Part shown: positions 10,749 to 22,624 of the stretch, piece by piece
Position numbering within the stretch: position 1 is the stretch's first letter
Layout of the letters: every line of letters begins with the position of its first letter
From: Phyllostachys edulis
Lineage: Eukaryota > Streptophyta > Magnoliopsida > Poales > Poaceae
Direction of reading: 5' to 3'
Assembly: GCA_036346405.1 (NCBI GenBank)
Contig: CM070563.1
Span: 17,527,022-17,591,021, forward strand
DNA length: 64,000 nucleotides
Position numbers and translations under genes: made by a program
Notes under the pieces: model-generated
The model's database searches: none
What the model was told of the DNA's origin: nothing
Seen by the model: only the letters and a program-made list of their open reading frames with translations

Positions 10749-12819
10749 TGAGAGACCATGTGGAGGTCGCCCCGTGTGTGATGAGTAATTGACATAGGTT
10801 TAGGAAGTCGAGTTTGGTTTGGGTGTTTTGGACCATGTCGTTGCATGGTGCAACAGGCTCAGTCGGTTTGGTCAAACTTGGTCGTATGGGATTAGGATGC
10901 ATATTCTTTGATTCGACAAGTTTGGATTTTGTCATGGTAAGTATGTTGGTATTTACGCTTTCATGTATCGAGCGGTGCTATTTGATGTGTTTCTTGTCTG
11001 TGTGACTGCAGGACATCGGGTGGAGTCGTGGCGAGACACGGTGGACCGGACTAGGTGCAGGTGGCGCTGAGGTCAGAACGGTCGGGATGTGTCGAAGACG
11101 ACGTGGACTCGAGGTGGTTGCGAGGCGTGTGAGACAAGGAGCGCGGAAGCTTCCCGGAAGGTGCGTAAGGGCGAAACGAATTTCGCAAGGTCACAAGCGG
11201 GAGCGGCTCCGTTGGATTTAGCGCGAACGGGTGGAGACCCGTTAGCCATGGGCTATAAATAGGATGGAGGGGCTGCTGCCCAAACTGAACAATTCAAGAG
11301 TTTCTAGGGTTTCCTTTAGTCAAAAGAGGCTTTAGAGTTTGTTTTGGCTTTAGGCTTTAGTTGTTGAGGGTTGTTCCTCGCTTGTCCTCTTGTAGCTTTC
11401 CTCAAGATGGTGAGTGTTCTTGAGGTTTGAGAGTGGGAGAGGATGAGATGAAAGCTTGTAATCATTCCTCTTGTATCAATCATGTATCTCTTCCTTTAGA
11501 TCAATATGAGATGGTTCACACTTGTGTGGTTTCCTTCTGGCTCGGGTCGAGTTGGAGCCTCGATCGGTGGCGGTCTTTTGCGATTATTTGCGCTTTTTCT
11601 CTCTCGATTGCTTGGTCGCATGCTTTGAGTTCTCGATGAATTGCTAATCGCTTGTCGATCTTTTATTTGATGCGGATGAAGCTTTGGTTGGCCAAACCGC
11701 TTAGGAAATATTTTATTGCCTCTCCGTTGGTTCTTGTGTGTAAGTTGCATTCAACCTTTTGATAGTCGGGTTGATGAAAAGAAATCATCGCTGCGAATCG
11801 GATCTCAGAGCGTGCCTCACTGCCCTTAAAATTGAGATTCGGCGGCGCTTTTGGTTATCGCTAGCAAGATGTTTTTTTTATTGCCGCCGTCGCATAGAAA
11901 ATTTGTTGCGCCGCTTAATGCGAGTTAAGATCCGGTTGTTCATCAGTAGCAAGATTCTTTTTAATTTTGTGGTTGCCTTTGTACGGTGGCGTTTGAGTAT
12001 GCATCCTCTGACCTTCTTGTTTTTGTTGATCTGAGTTGCTTTTGATTGTTTGGCTGTTCGCTTGAAAATTGGTAGCGCTTAGCAAAGCTTGGCGGCTTGT
12101 TTGTCCTCAAAAGTCAGTGTGTGAGGCGCCTATTTGAATAGCCCTGTGTGCCGAATTTCTTGGCAATGATGTTTGCTCGATAGAAATTGAGAGGGTCGGC
12201 ACTACTTGCTCTTAGTTTATTTTATCGCCAATCTTTGATGCGTAAGAATCTTGTTTCATTGCTTTTCATTGGCGCGTGTGTTGGCCCAGAGAGAAGTTGG
12301 AGATCCGCGACGGCCTATGTGTTGCCTCATGTAGAAAGATCGAGAGGATCTGCTTGGTTCTGTTCGCCGCATAATCCGGAAACAGAGGTTTGCTTTGGAT
12401 TTAGTTTTCATTTATCGACTTATGTTTGCCGATGTTACATCTAAATCTTTGTTGTTTGTGTTGTTCGGCCGAAAAGATAGAGAAGAAACCCTAAATTTCT
12501 CAGTCTTTGAAGTCCTAATCTCGCCGAAGTTTTCGATTCATCGCTTTATTTTCGGTCTCTGATGCTTTTTCCTTTTGCTGATTTTCAACCATTTTGCATG
12601 CAGATTAAATAAAGGGTATTTTCAGCTGAATTTTTTTATCGGCCGGTCTCGATTTATGCTGAATTTTTCAATGTCACATGCTCTGTGTTTCAGCAGAATT
12701 AACTCTCTGTGAATTACTTTGTTTTGCTTCTTCTTGAAAAAAAAATTATCGATGTACGCTTTCTCGGGCGATTTTAAAGAGAGCGACATTCACCCCCTCT
12801 GTCGCCATTTCGTCCTACA
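10749..12819 (+). repeat. Copia LTR 2, shared by units 1 and 2
   Basis: It has the same borders as LTR1 (tgagagacc to tcctaca) and serves as 3' LTR of unit 1 and 5' LTR of unit 2. Compared with LTR1 and LTR3 it shows repeated scrambling of CTG and CAG triplets, for example cctcgcttgtcc near 11376 where the others read cctgctgtcc. Confidence 0.88.
11254..11261 (+). promoter_or_regulatory. TATA box of Copia LTR 2
   Basis: tataaata in the same conserved block as at 1435 in LTR1; expected promoter of internal unit 2. Confidence 0.7.
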
Positions 12820-12821
12820 AT

Positions 12822-12833
12822 TGGTATCGAGCC
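12822..12833 (+). other. Primer binding site, internal unit 2
   Basis: tggtatcgagcc, two bases after LTR2, identical to the unit 1 site. Confidence 0.75.
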
Positions 12834-12874
12834 GGTTAGCTCTTTTCAATAGATCTTAACCGGTCTCAAGAGCC

Positions 12875-15030
12875 ATGGCGATGGACAAGTACTCACCAAG
12901 CCGCCGCTGATGGCATCGACACCCTTCCGAAGAGCCGAATGGAGACATACATCCAGCCGGTATGCCATCCGCGGAAGGTCAAGGTACGATTCGCCGTTCT
13001 CGCCGATGAGAACATCAATGCCGGAACATGGCTGATGTTGAGGCGAATGCAAAGGCAAGGAACATCATCATCCGTGGTTTGAGTCGAGCGAGTTTGATCG
13101 ATATCTCACCTGCCGTCCGCCACGATATCTGGGTGACCTCGACGATACCATGAGGGCACCACCCAGATCAAGACGGTTCGACAGACCGCCTCAAACGAGA
13201 ATACAACAAATTTGAGATGCTTGCCGGTGAGTCCCTAGATGAGTGCTTCAGACGCTTTCACAAGATCTTGAGCAACCTCCGAGCGGTCGGTCTCACATAC
13301 CCCGACTCGGACAACGCCGCCGATACTTACAAAGACTCGACCAAGCAGATGGGAGATGAAAGTGACCACCATCAAAGACACGACAGACCTCTCGACCTTG
13401 ACTCTTGATGCGCCAGACTCACGCCTCAAGACTCACGAGATTGACGTTGTCTCTCGAGGTCGAAGTCACGCCGATGGCCTTGGTCACCGATCCCGCCAAC
13501 CTTCGGTCTCTCTTCCGAGTCCTCTTGCAATTTCTCCTTGTCGCTCTCTCGTGACATAACCGATGATCGCTAGAGCAACTATGGATGAGCAGCTTGCCCT
13601 CCTTGCTCAAGATTCTCCCACGCTTACAAAGGAGGAGGGACAGAAGAGAGGAGGACCCGTGATTTGCTTCGAGTGTGGTGGCCCCAACCACATCCGAGCA
13701 ACCGCCCTAAGCCGAGAAGGGCAAGAACGACTACGGCGGTTCGGGCAAGAACGACTACACCGACAAGAACTGCAACAAGAAGCCTCCACTCAGATGCCCA
13801 AAGAAGAAGAAGTTCCGCAACCTTGGCAAAGCCAAGAAGCTCTTCCACCGCGTCCTCACTGCTGACGACCTCGACCTCAGCGAGGTGGAAGGATGGAGCG
13901 ACGATGACGGGACGGGTGACCAAGAGCCCAAGGATGGCGGCGACGACTTCTCCCAAGATGTGCTTCATGGCCCTCGAGGGCGAACTCACGACAATGAAAG
14001 CAGACTCCGACTCTGACGAGGTAGATCCCACCTACTGAACAAATTTCAATCATGCTTTTCTTAAGCTAGGAGGTTTTCATGCTAAAGCTAAGGCTAGGTG
14101 TGCCGAAGTTAGAGAAGGAAATAGATAGACCGTCACTAGAAATTATTGCTCTTACATCCGCCTTCTAGTGATGATTGTGATACATGCTCGCTTTGTCAAG
14201 TTGATATGGAGAAGTTAAGGACCTCACATGATAGTGTGTCCTCCAAACTTGATAGTGTTAAGGTGGAGAATGTTAGTCTCGCTTGTCGAAGTTAGAGTTG
14301 AGTAGGATGGTCATTACCCTACTTATTACCGATGAGACTACTTCTCCCACCTCATGTGAGGGTAAGGACATTGCTGCTAGAGGATCTTATGCCATGCTCT
14401 TTGATCTGCCTGAGTCTTGTGAAAATTGCAATAACTTGAAGATGAACTTAAAACAGGCAGATCATAAAATTGTCAACTACAAGCTTTTTACTTGAGCCGA
14501 GTGATTCATGCTTGAACTGCCCTAAGTTAATCAATAACTTGAAGTCGTTTCCAAACAGTTTCAAGATATGATTGATCATGAAAGGAAGTTGGCTAAGTTT
14601 GCTTCTAAGGACCCTGTTAGCTCACCATGCATTAAGTGTAACAAACTAAAATCTGACTTGATTGCTTTGGATGAGAAATGTGTGAAGCTAACTAAGGACC
14701 TTCTAGAGAAGCCACATTGTGCTTGTAATATGATTGTGGAGAAGGGGGAGAAGCCCCAGGATAAGGTTGAGACGCTTAGCGACGTGAACCAACTGGCTAG
14801 CAGTAGGACTGTCCCTTCAGAGTCGGCTGTGCGTGCACAAGCCATTCTTCCCTCTCGCCGGGTTCTTCTTTTGCTCCTTTACCTTCTGCCTCTCTTCTTC
14901 CCCGCTTTCTTGCACCTCTCTCTTTCGGGAGTGTCAAGACTTTATGAACACTCTCGAGAGATTTGTAGGAGGCAAGAAGAAGCTCAATCTTATTCTAGAC
15001 CAATCTAAGATCTCGCAGATTTAATCGTGG
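12875..15030 (+). pseudogene. gag: Copia gag, unit 2, frame-broken
   Basis: It starts at the ATG equivalent to 3070 (MAMDKY). FRRFHKILSNLRAVGLTYPDS is readable at 13247-13310, and the knuckle CFECGGPNHIRAT at 13665-13703 again lacks its last cysteine. The linker from 14280 is better preserved than in unit 1. It reads ESCENCNNLKMNLKQADHK, then SPCIKCNKLKSDLIALDEK and PHCACNMIVEKGEKPQDKV, giving repeated CxxC pairs in a probable coiled coil. The tail reads ECQDFMNTLERFVGGKKKLN near 14930-14985. Comparison with unit 1 places most frame breaks at different CTG/CAG sites, which argues against one inherited set of lesions. Confidence 0.8.
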
Positions 15031-15739
15031 TCTAGGATATGACTTCTTTGAGGACATGAGGAAGCATCCACCGCCGTGCTCGCACTCCATAGCACTGTGT
15101 GTGATCGAGATCGAGCCTGTGACCGAGAAAGTCCATTTCAAGTCAGCGGCTATGTCCAGGATTTCGACAAGAAGGTAATTTCACATGCCGCTTCTACCTC
15201 TCGAAGGTGAAGTATCACCGCACCTTCGTCGAAGGATGGACACACAATGATCGATGCTTCAGCGCGCCAAGATCACACAGAGACTATGTTGAGTCTCTTA
15301 GGCGCATTCTGTGGTCGGCCCTGCACCTTGAGTGCACCTAAGACCAACACGAGGTCTAGGCTTGTTTCTTCGATGGGTTTGTGCAAGATCGAGGACTTGG
15401 TTTTTCCGAAGTTTTCTCGGTTTTCGCCCTCATGTCGCTTTCAACGGACTTCCGCCGGCCCCGAGGGTAGATCTCATTTTCCCCATCGAGATAGCTACCC
15501 ATGGCGTGTTCAAGATAAGTTGTGTGTGTTCGACTCGCCTCCTTCAGAGGGCCGGACCCAAAGAATACTTCTGGTCTACTCTTAGACCTTCGCTTTGAGT
15601 TACAGAGAGCGAGGGTAGATAGAGGTCACGTGCTTGACTACTTCATCTCGCCGACGTGTTATTCAAGATTGGGTGCCAAAATCATTGTTGATTTATCCCA
15701 AGATCGAGACTTTACTCTCTTCCGACTCAGTTCGCGGTA

Positions 15740-16930
15740 GGGAAGGAGAAGGTTTGGCTTGTAGACTCCTGGTTGTTCTCGCTATATGACCGGAGACTCC
15801 GCTGGTTCTCCTCCCTAGCCCGCTTCCTGTGATGAGACGATCACCTTCGGAGACGCTTCGTTCGGGCGCTATCGCCAAAGGTACTGCGTATTATAATGCT
15901 TTTTTATTCTTAAGGATGTTGCCTTGGTTAGTAAGTCGCAGACAATTTGCTTTCGCTTCTCACCACCGATGACGGTTTCGAGGTGAGCTTCAAGAAAACG
16001 CTTGCAAAATTCTTGATTCTTCTGTAGTCCGGTTTATGGATTTCTCGTTATGGGAGGATCTTTCGTGCTGAGTTCTCTCGAGTCTTCCGGCGATCCTCTC
16101 GTGTGTTTAGTTGCTTCGAGTCCCGCGATCTCTTTTCTCGCATAGGAGACTTGGTCATATTGATTTGATCATTTGACCCGAAAGTTAGCGCCCATGATCT
16201 CATTCGTGGTCCGCCAAACTCAAGATGGTCAAAGATCTTGTTTGCACTCCATGCCTAAGACGCAAGAAGATGGTTGCCGCTTCTCATCCTCCCACACAAG
16301 CATTATGACCGATGCACCGACAAATGGCTCCACATGGACACAGCTTGGACCAAATGAAAGGCAAAAGCAGGAGGGAAGTGGTATGCTCTTGTTGTGGTCG
16401 ATGACTTCTCGAGGTACTCTTGGTGTTTTTCTTAGCCTCAAGGACGAGACATTTACACATTTCCGAGGTCTTTTTAGTAGGTCTGTCTGCTGAGCTCCCG
16501 GTGCCTTACGAGCGATCCGAAGTGACAATGGCACGGAGTTCAAGAATTCCTACTTTGAGAGTTTCTCATGTGAGACAGTGTAGAGCACCGCTTCTTTCTC
16601 CATACGCCCTCAAAGAAATGGCGCTAGGAGAGGAAGAACCGCACCTTGGTCGAGATGGCTGTGACGATGCTTGATGAGTACTCTACACCGAGGAAGTTTT
16701 GGGTCGAGGCCATTGCATCACAAGCCATGTTTCAAATCGAAGTTTTTCTTCTGCACTCCTACACCAAGACTTATGAGTCGAGATACTGCTAAAGCCCAGC
16801 CGCCTCTCATTTTCGTGTGTTTGGTTGCAAGTGCTTTATCTTGAAGTCCGGGAACCTAGACAAGTTCGAGTCACGCCTCGTGATTCGGTATCTTTCTAGG
16901 CTACTCGACTTCTTCGCGGGCTTATAGGGT
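15740..16930 (+). pseudogene. pol: Copia protease and integrase, unit 2, frame-broken
   Basis: The protease DS(G) region lies at about 15758-15800, where ggtttggcttgtagactcct encodes the W-L-V-D-S start. The pre-integrase block (cataggagacttggtcat) is near 16141. The integrase core has VVVDDFSRY near 16390-16415, then DNGTEFKN near 16525-16548 and the glutamate block near 16625-16650. FGCKCFILKSGNLDKF lies near 16822-16875. The order and spacing match unit 1. Single-base indels between blocks prevent a continuous frame. Confidence 0.78.
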
Positions 16931-17359
16931 CCTGAACCGCGAGTCTAGCGTAATGGTAGAAACCTCGTGAGGTGACTTTTGATGAGGCCACCCGGGACTA
17001 GGCCAGATATCTCGTGTTCTTAGAGCAGTCCGAGACCATCTTTGTGGATGATGAGGACGAGGGAGACGATGGTTGTTTACCCCGATCCAGCCTCCTCTTC
17101 CTCCCCTTGAGATGCCTTCTTCCACAAAGACCTCAAGGTGATCACTTTGCCTTCCGCTTCCTCCCGAGCTAGTGGCTCTGCCCCCGCCTGCCCGCACACG
17201 AGGTAGAGGCCACTTCTTCTTCTCATCCAGACCTCCCGACATATCCGTAAAAGGCATCCTTCAGAGCAGATTATTGAGACCTTTTGAGCGTGTCACACGC
17301 CTAAGTCCGGTTTTTCTCAATTCTGCCTCCATTCTCGCCTTTGTTGCCTCCTTTGAGCC

Positions 17360-18850
17360 CAAGGATGTTTGTCACGCCTTTCGATGAGTCTTGGGTCAAT
17401 GCCATGCATGAGGAATTAGAGAACTTTGAGAGAAACAAGGTCTGTCGCTTGTTGAGCCCCCACGAGGCCACAATATCATTGGAACCAAGTGGGTGTTCAA
17501 GAACAAGCAGAGCGAGGATGGGGTAATCATCCCAAACAAGGCTAGATTGGTAGCTCAGGGTTTTCCTGTGTTGAGGGTCTAGACTTCGAGGAGACCTTTG
17601 CCCTCAGAGCTCGACTTGAAGCCATTAGAATTCGCTTGCCTTTGCAGCCTTCTAAGGGTTTCAAGCTTTACCAGATGGACGTGAAGAGTGCCTTCCTCAA
17701 TGGCCTTATTGAGGAGGAAGTCTACGTCCCATGCCTCCGTGTTTCGAGAACCCCAAATACCCTAACCATGTCTTCAAGCTTTCAAAGCTACAGATGGATT
17801 CTAAGCAGTGCTCCCGAGCTTGGTATGAGAGGCTTAAGTCCTACTTGTTGAGTCATGGGTTTGAAATGGGTAAAGTAGACAAGACCTTGTTTATCCGTAG
17901 GCTTGGTAGTGACTTTCGCCGTCTAAATCTATGTCGATGACATCATCTTTGGCAGCTCATCTCATGCTCTAGTTTCACAGCTTCTCGAATGTCATGAGCA
18001 CCGAGTTTGAGATGAGCATGATGGGTGAGTTGACTTTCTTTCTTGGCTTCCAAATCAAGCACTCTGGAGGGTACTTTTCTTCATCGCAAGTACACTCGTG
18101 ATCTCCCCGAGACGCTCGACATGAGTGATGGTAAGCTGTGTCAACTCCTATGGCTTCTACAAACCTATCTTGACCCAGATGAGGATGGCGAGCCGCTTGA
18201 TCAAAAGGAGTTTCGCAAAGATGATTGGCTCCTCTTGTACCTCAACGCCTCGAGACCGCATATACATTTTTCGTGTGTTTGTGCGCCATTTTCAGCTTCT
18301 CCTCGTGTTTCACCGCCAGCGGTGAAGCGATCTTTCGGTACTCGCGAGCTACCATTGACTATGGTATCCGCACGCTTCTTCATCCTGCTCTTCCTTGAGA
18401 GCCTTCTCGATGCGACTTCACCGGGTCAGAGGATAGATAGGAAGAGCACTTCCGACTCGCCAATTTCTTGGCACTTCTCTTGTTTCTGGTCTTCGAGGAA
18501 GCAATCCGGTGTTGCACACCCACCGCAGAGGCCGAGCACGTTGTCGCAGCCTGCTTGTCAGAGCCAAGTGCTCGATGACTTCGACCAAGGACTTTGGGTT
18601 AGTTATCGATGTTGTTCCACTCTTTTGTGATAACACTTCGCGATTAACATTGCCAAGAACCCAAAGCAAGATTCCCTGACCAAGCACATCGATATCCGCT
18701 TCCACTTCCTTAGAGACCATGTAGAGAAGGGCAATATAGTGCTCCAGCCAGGAGAGTGACCACCGCTATCGACATTTTCACCAAGCCTTTGGATAGTTCG
18801 AGGTTTTCACTCATGGGAGAGCTTGGGGTGGTTTGTCCTTATGGACCTGT
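17360..18850 (+). pseudogene. pol: Copia reverse transcriptase and RNase H, unit 2, frame-broken
   Basis: It reads SWVNAMHEELENFERNKV at 17390-17440, then YQMDVKSAFLNGLIEEEVYV at 17670-17730, the longest intact catalytic block of this array. YVDD is at 17930-17941. RNase H has CDNT near 18626 and DIFTKPLD near 18769-18796. Domain order is the same as in unit 1, and breaks are again mostly one- or two-base indels. Confidence 0.8.
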
Positions 18851-20521
18851 GAGTGAGGGGAGCTTTGGGTTTTATCGCTTTACTATCTTATTTATGCTCT
18901 AGCTCCTTACTATTGCATTGCATTTTGGGTGCATTTGGGATTAGTCCTCCTAGCATAGATTAGAGTGTTTCTCTTGTCTAGTTGTTTAGATTTCTGCTCT
19001 TATCTTGTGATTCTAGGATGTCGCTTATTAGTCGCTACTTATCTCACTAGGTTGAGCTCACTCACTTCTTGTAGGTTCTAGCGAGGGTTGGGCCACCCTG
19101 CAGACAGGCACGTGTTTGCTCCTAGGTGTGTTAAGTGGGCGCTTGATAGTCCTAGAGTCATATGGGGTAGATGAGAGTCATCTGAGCCATAGTATTCTCT
19201 ATATCTTATCTATGCTTTAAGGACCATTGCTTTATGTTTTCTTTGCCGCTTCTCGCTTTATTGCTTTGGTTCAGGGAGTTCTTTTGGGAGCTTCGAGCTT
19301 AATATTGACTTAACTCAACTTGAACTAAAAGTTGCATCTATTGTTGAGGGGCCGGATCTTCGTGATTTCTAGCATTCTCGCATTGTAATATAACTACATT
19401 GAGCCTTGATTATTATCCTCGCTATAAAATGTTTACAATGCTTTACACCTTGCCATGACTTGTGCTTATTTGCTAGATTTATCATGACTTCATATGTGTA
19501 GCCTAGCTTTTGCCATGATAAGTTAATTAAAATTGCTCAACTTAAACTAAAACTTGTCTTGTTAGCACTCGAGATTAGTCTTTCTTGAGCTATCCTTTAT
19601 GATTCATGCCATGTCAAATAGGTCGGGTAGAGTGATGAATCTATATTGAGCCTTAGAAAGAGCTGTTTTAGTCTCTTGATGATGTATGAGTTAGTACAAC
19701 TTGTTAAAAGGCAAAAGATCTCTTTTGTGCGAAAAACCGATCTCACCAATTCTCCTATGAGACGGCTTGCCATTGCACTTGGCATGAACTTAGGGGAGTT
19801 TTGGGTGACCTAGACTATCTTCTTAAGCTTCTCGCTTGGAGTAGTCGATAAGGCTTGAGACCTAGCACATGATAAAACAAAAATCTGGTTGGAAACCACC
19901 ATGAATTTCAAAAGAAAATATGTGTTCAATGTGCTTAAAGCTACAAAAGTATCAAGTACTTTAACCAATGTTTCATTCTTGAGCATAGCACTCTATTTGG
20001 TCTCAATTTAAGCTTCTTAGTTCCGCTTAGCTTATTGACATGGCTCGCATCATCCTTGGATATCTCTAGCTAGACTTTGCTCATTGATGACTTGACTTGC
20101 TCACATAATGTACCTCATTTTCAGATTGTCATCTATGTGTTCTAGCTAGCTTATACATATCTTGTCATGATCTAGATAGCCTTTTATTGAGTTATGGCTT
20201 GGTGTATTACATTATGGTCATTCGGATAATTCTCATGGCTCTAATCGCTAGAATAAACAAACTTCACCATTTCATCCATTGACATGTCATCTTCTCTCTT
20301 GTGCATTCTTGATGTGTTTATTGCCAAAAGGGGAGAATAGAGAAGAAAAGCTAGTTGGGATCATTTTAGAGCTTTGGAAAACAATTTGCTCTTTTAGTTG
20401 TTGCTCTAGTGTTCCTTCCATCGACATGGTCATTAACTTCATTTCATTCCTTGGACCATGTTGATTCTTCAAACTCAAACTCAACTTTGCGCTTTTTTTT
20501 GAGTTTGTCAATATACTCATC
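18851..20521 (+). other. Post-pol region of Copia unit 2
   Basis: Equivalent of 9056-10738. No supported coding sequence is present. The aaaaggggagaatag run is near 20326, and the polypurine tract aaggggagat is at 20522-20531. Confidence 0.7.
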
Positions 20522-20531
20522 AAGGGGAGAT

Positions 20532-22624
20532 TGAGAGACCATGTGGAGGTCGCCCCGTGTGTGATGAGTAATTGACATAGGTTTAGGAAGTCGAGTTTGG
20601 TTTGGGTGTTTTGGACCATGTCGCTGCATGGTGCAACAGTGCTCGCCTCGGTTTGGTCAAACTTGGTCGTATGGGATTAGGATGCATATTCTTTGATTCG
20701 ACAAGTTTGGATTTTGTCATGGTAAGTATGTTGGTTTTTACGCTTTCATGTATCGAGCGGTGCTATTTGATGTGTTTCTTGTCTGTGTAACTGCAGGACA
20801 TCGGGTGGAGTCGTGGCGAGACACGGTGGACCGGACTAGGTGCAGGTGGCGCTGAGGTCGAACGGTCGGGATGTGTCAAGACGACGTGGACTCGAGGTGG
20901 TTGCGAGGCGCAGAGACAAGGAGCTGAAGCTTCCTTTAAGGTGCGGAAGGCTAAACGGAATTTCGCAAGGTCAGGCAAGCGGAGCGGCTCCGTTGATTTA
21001 GCGGGCGAACGGGTGGAGACCCGTTAGCCATGGGCTATAAATAGGATAGAGGGGCTGCTGCCCAAACTGAACAATTCAAGAGTTTCTAGGGTTTCCTTTA
21101 GTCAAAAGAGGCTTTAGAGTTTGTTTTGGCTTTAGGCTTTAGTTGTTGAGGGTTGTTCCCTGCTGTCCTCTTGTAGCTTTCCTCAAGATGGCTGAGTGTT
21201 CTTGAGGTTTGAGAGTGGGAGAGGATGAGATGAAAGCTTGTAATCATTCCTCTTGTATCAATCATGTATCTCTCTTCCTTTAGATCAATATGAGATGGTT
21301 CACACTTGTGTGGTTTCCTTCTGAAAAACTGGGTCGAGTTGGAGCCTGATCAGTGGCCGGTCTTTTGCAGATTATTTGCAGTTTTTCCTCTCTGATTGCT
21401 TGGCTGCATGCTTTGAGTTCTGATTTAATTGCTAATCTGCTTGTCAGATCTTTTATTTGATGCGGATGAAGCTTTGGTTGGCCAGCTGCTTAGGAAATAT
21501 TTTATTGCCTCTCCTGTTGGTTCTTGTGTGTAAGTTGCATTCAACCTTTTGATAGTCCGGTTGACGTAAAGAATCATCGCGCAGAATCGGATCTCAGAGC
21601 GTGCCTGCGCGCCTTAAAATTGAGATTCTGGCGCGCTTTTGGTTATCGCTAGCAGATGTTTTTTTATTGCCGTCGCCTGCATAGAAAATTTGTTGCGGCC
21701 GTTTAATGCGAGTTAAGATCTGGTTGTTCACTGTAGCAAGATTCTTTTTAATTTTGTGGTTGCCTTGTACGGTGGCGTTTCAGAGTATGCAGCTCCTCTG
21801 TACCTTCTTGTTTTTGTTGATCTGAGTTGCTTTTGATTGTTTGGCTGTTCGGCTTGAAAAATTGGTAGCGCTAGCAAAGCTTGGCGGCTTGTTTGTCCCT
21901 CAAAAGTCTGTGTGTGAGGCGCCTCACGAATAGCCCTGGCGGCCGAATTTCTTGGCAAATGCATGTTTGCTCGATAGAAATTGAGAGGGTCGGCACTACT
22001 TGCTCTTAGTTTATTTTATCGCCAATCTTTGATGCGTAAGAATCTTGTTTCATTGCTTTTCATTGGCGCGTGTGTTGGCCCTAGAGAGAAGTTGGAGATC
22101 TGCGACGGCCTATGTGTTGCCTCGCGTAGAAAGATCGAGGATCTGCTTGGTTCTGTTACACCGCATAATCCGGGAAACAGAGGTTTGCTTTGGATTTAGT
22201 TTTCATTTATCGACTTATGCCGCTTCGTTGTTACATCTAAATCTTTGTTGTCAGTGTTGTTCGGGCTGAAAAGATAGAGAAGAAACCCTAAATTTCTCGT
22301 GTCTTTGAAGTCCGAATCTCAGATTCGAGTTTTCGCTTACACGCTTTATTTTCGGTCTCATGATTTTTTTCCTTTTTACTGATTTTCAACCATTTTGCAT
22401 GCAGATTAAAAAGGGTATTTTCATTGAATTTTTTTACCGGGTGGTCTCGATTTATGCTGAATTTTTCAAGGTCACATGCGCTCCAAGTTTCAGCAGAATT
22501 AACTCTCGTGAATTACTTTGTTTTGCTTCTTCTTGAAAAAAAAATTTATCAGTGTACGTTTTCTCGGGGGCGATTTTAAAGAGAGCGACATTCACCCCCC
22601 CTTTGTCGCCATTTCGGTCCTACA
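20532..22624 (+). repeat. Copia LTR 3, right end of the forward array
   Basis: It starts tgagagacc after the tract at 20522-20531 and ends cggtcctaca at 22624. Instead of a primer site, the next sequence (cggtcaaacagcaacc) is the interior of an opposite-strand LTR of the second subtype. LTR3 is therefore the outer 3' LTR of the forward array. It agrees with LTR1 at most sites where LTR2 differs. Confidence 0.87.
21036..21043 (+). promoter_or_regulatory. TATA box of Copia LTR 3
   Basis: tataaata in the conserved LTR block. A transcript from here would run rightwards into the antisense LTR at 22625-24550. Confidence 0.65.

Larger units (their letters stand above)
1..22624 (+). mobile_element. 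Tandem array of Copia LTR retrotransposons sharing LTRs
   Basis: The same roughly 9.8-kb unit recurs: the sequence at position 1 returns near 9830 and again near 19619, and the LTR TATA boxes lie at 1435, 11254 and 21036. The order is 3' tail, LTR1, internal 1, LTR2, internal 2, LTR3, so adjacent units share one LTR. Each internal region has a tRNA-Met-type primer site, gag with a CCHC knuckle, DSG protease, integrase, reverse transcriptase with YVDD, then RNase H, which is the Copia order. Gag motifs, the long coiled linker and a long post-pol region resemble the SIRE/Maximus lineage (inference from family knowledge). LTR sharing is the usual product of unequal recombination between LTRs. 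The array continues beyond the left edge. Confidence 0.92.
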
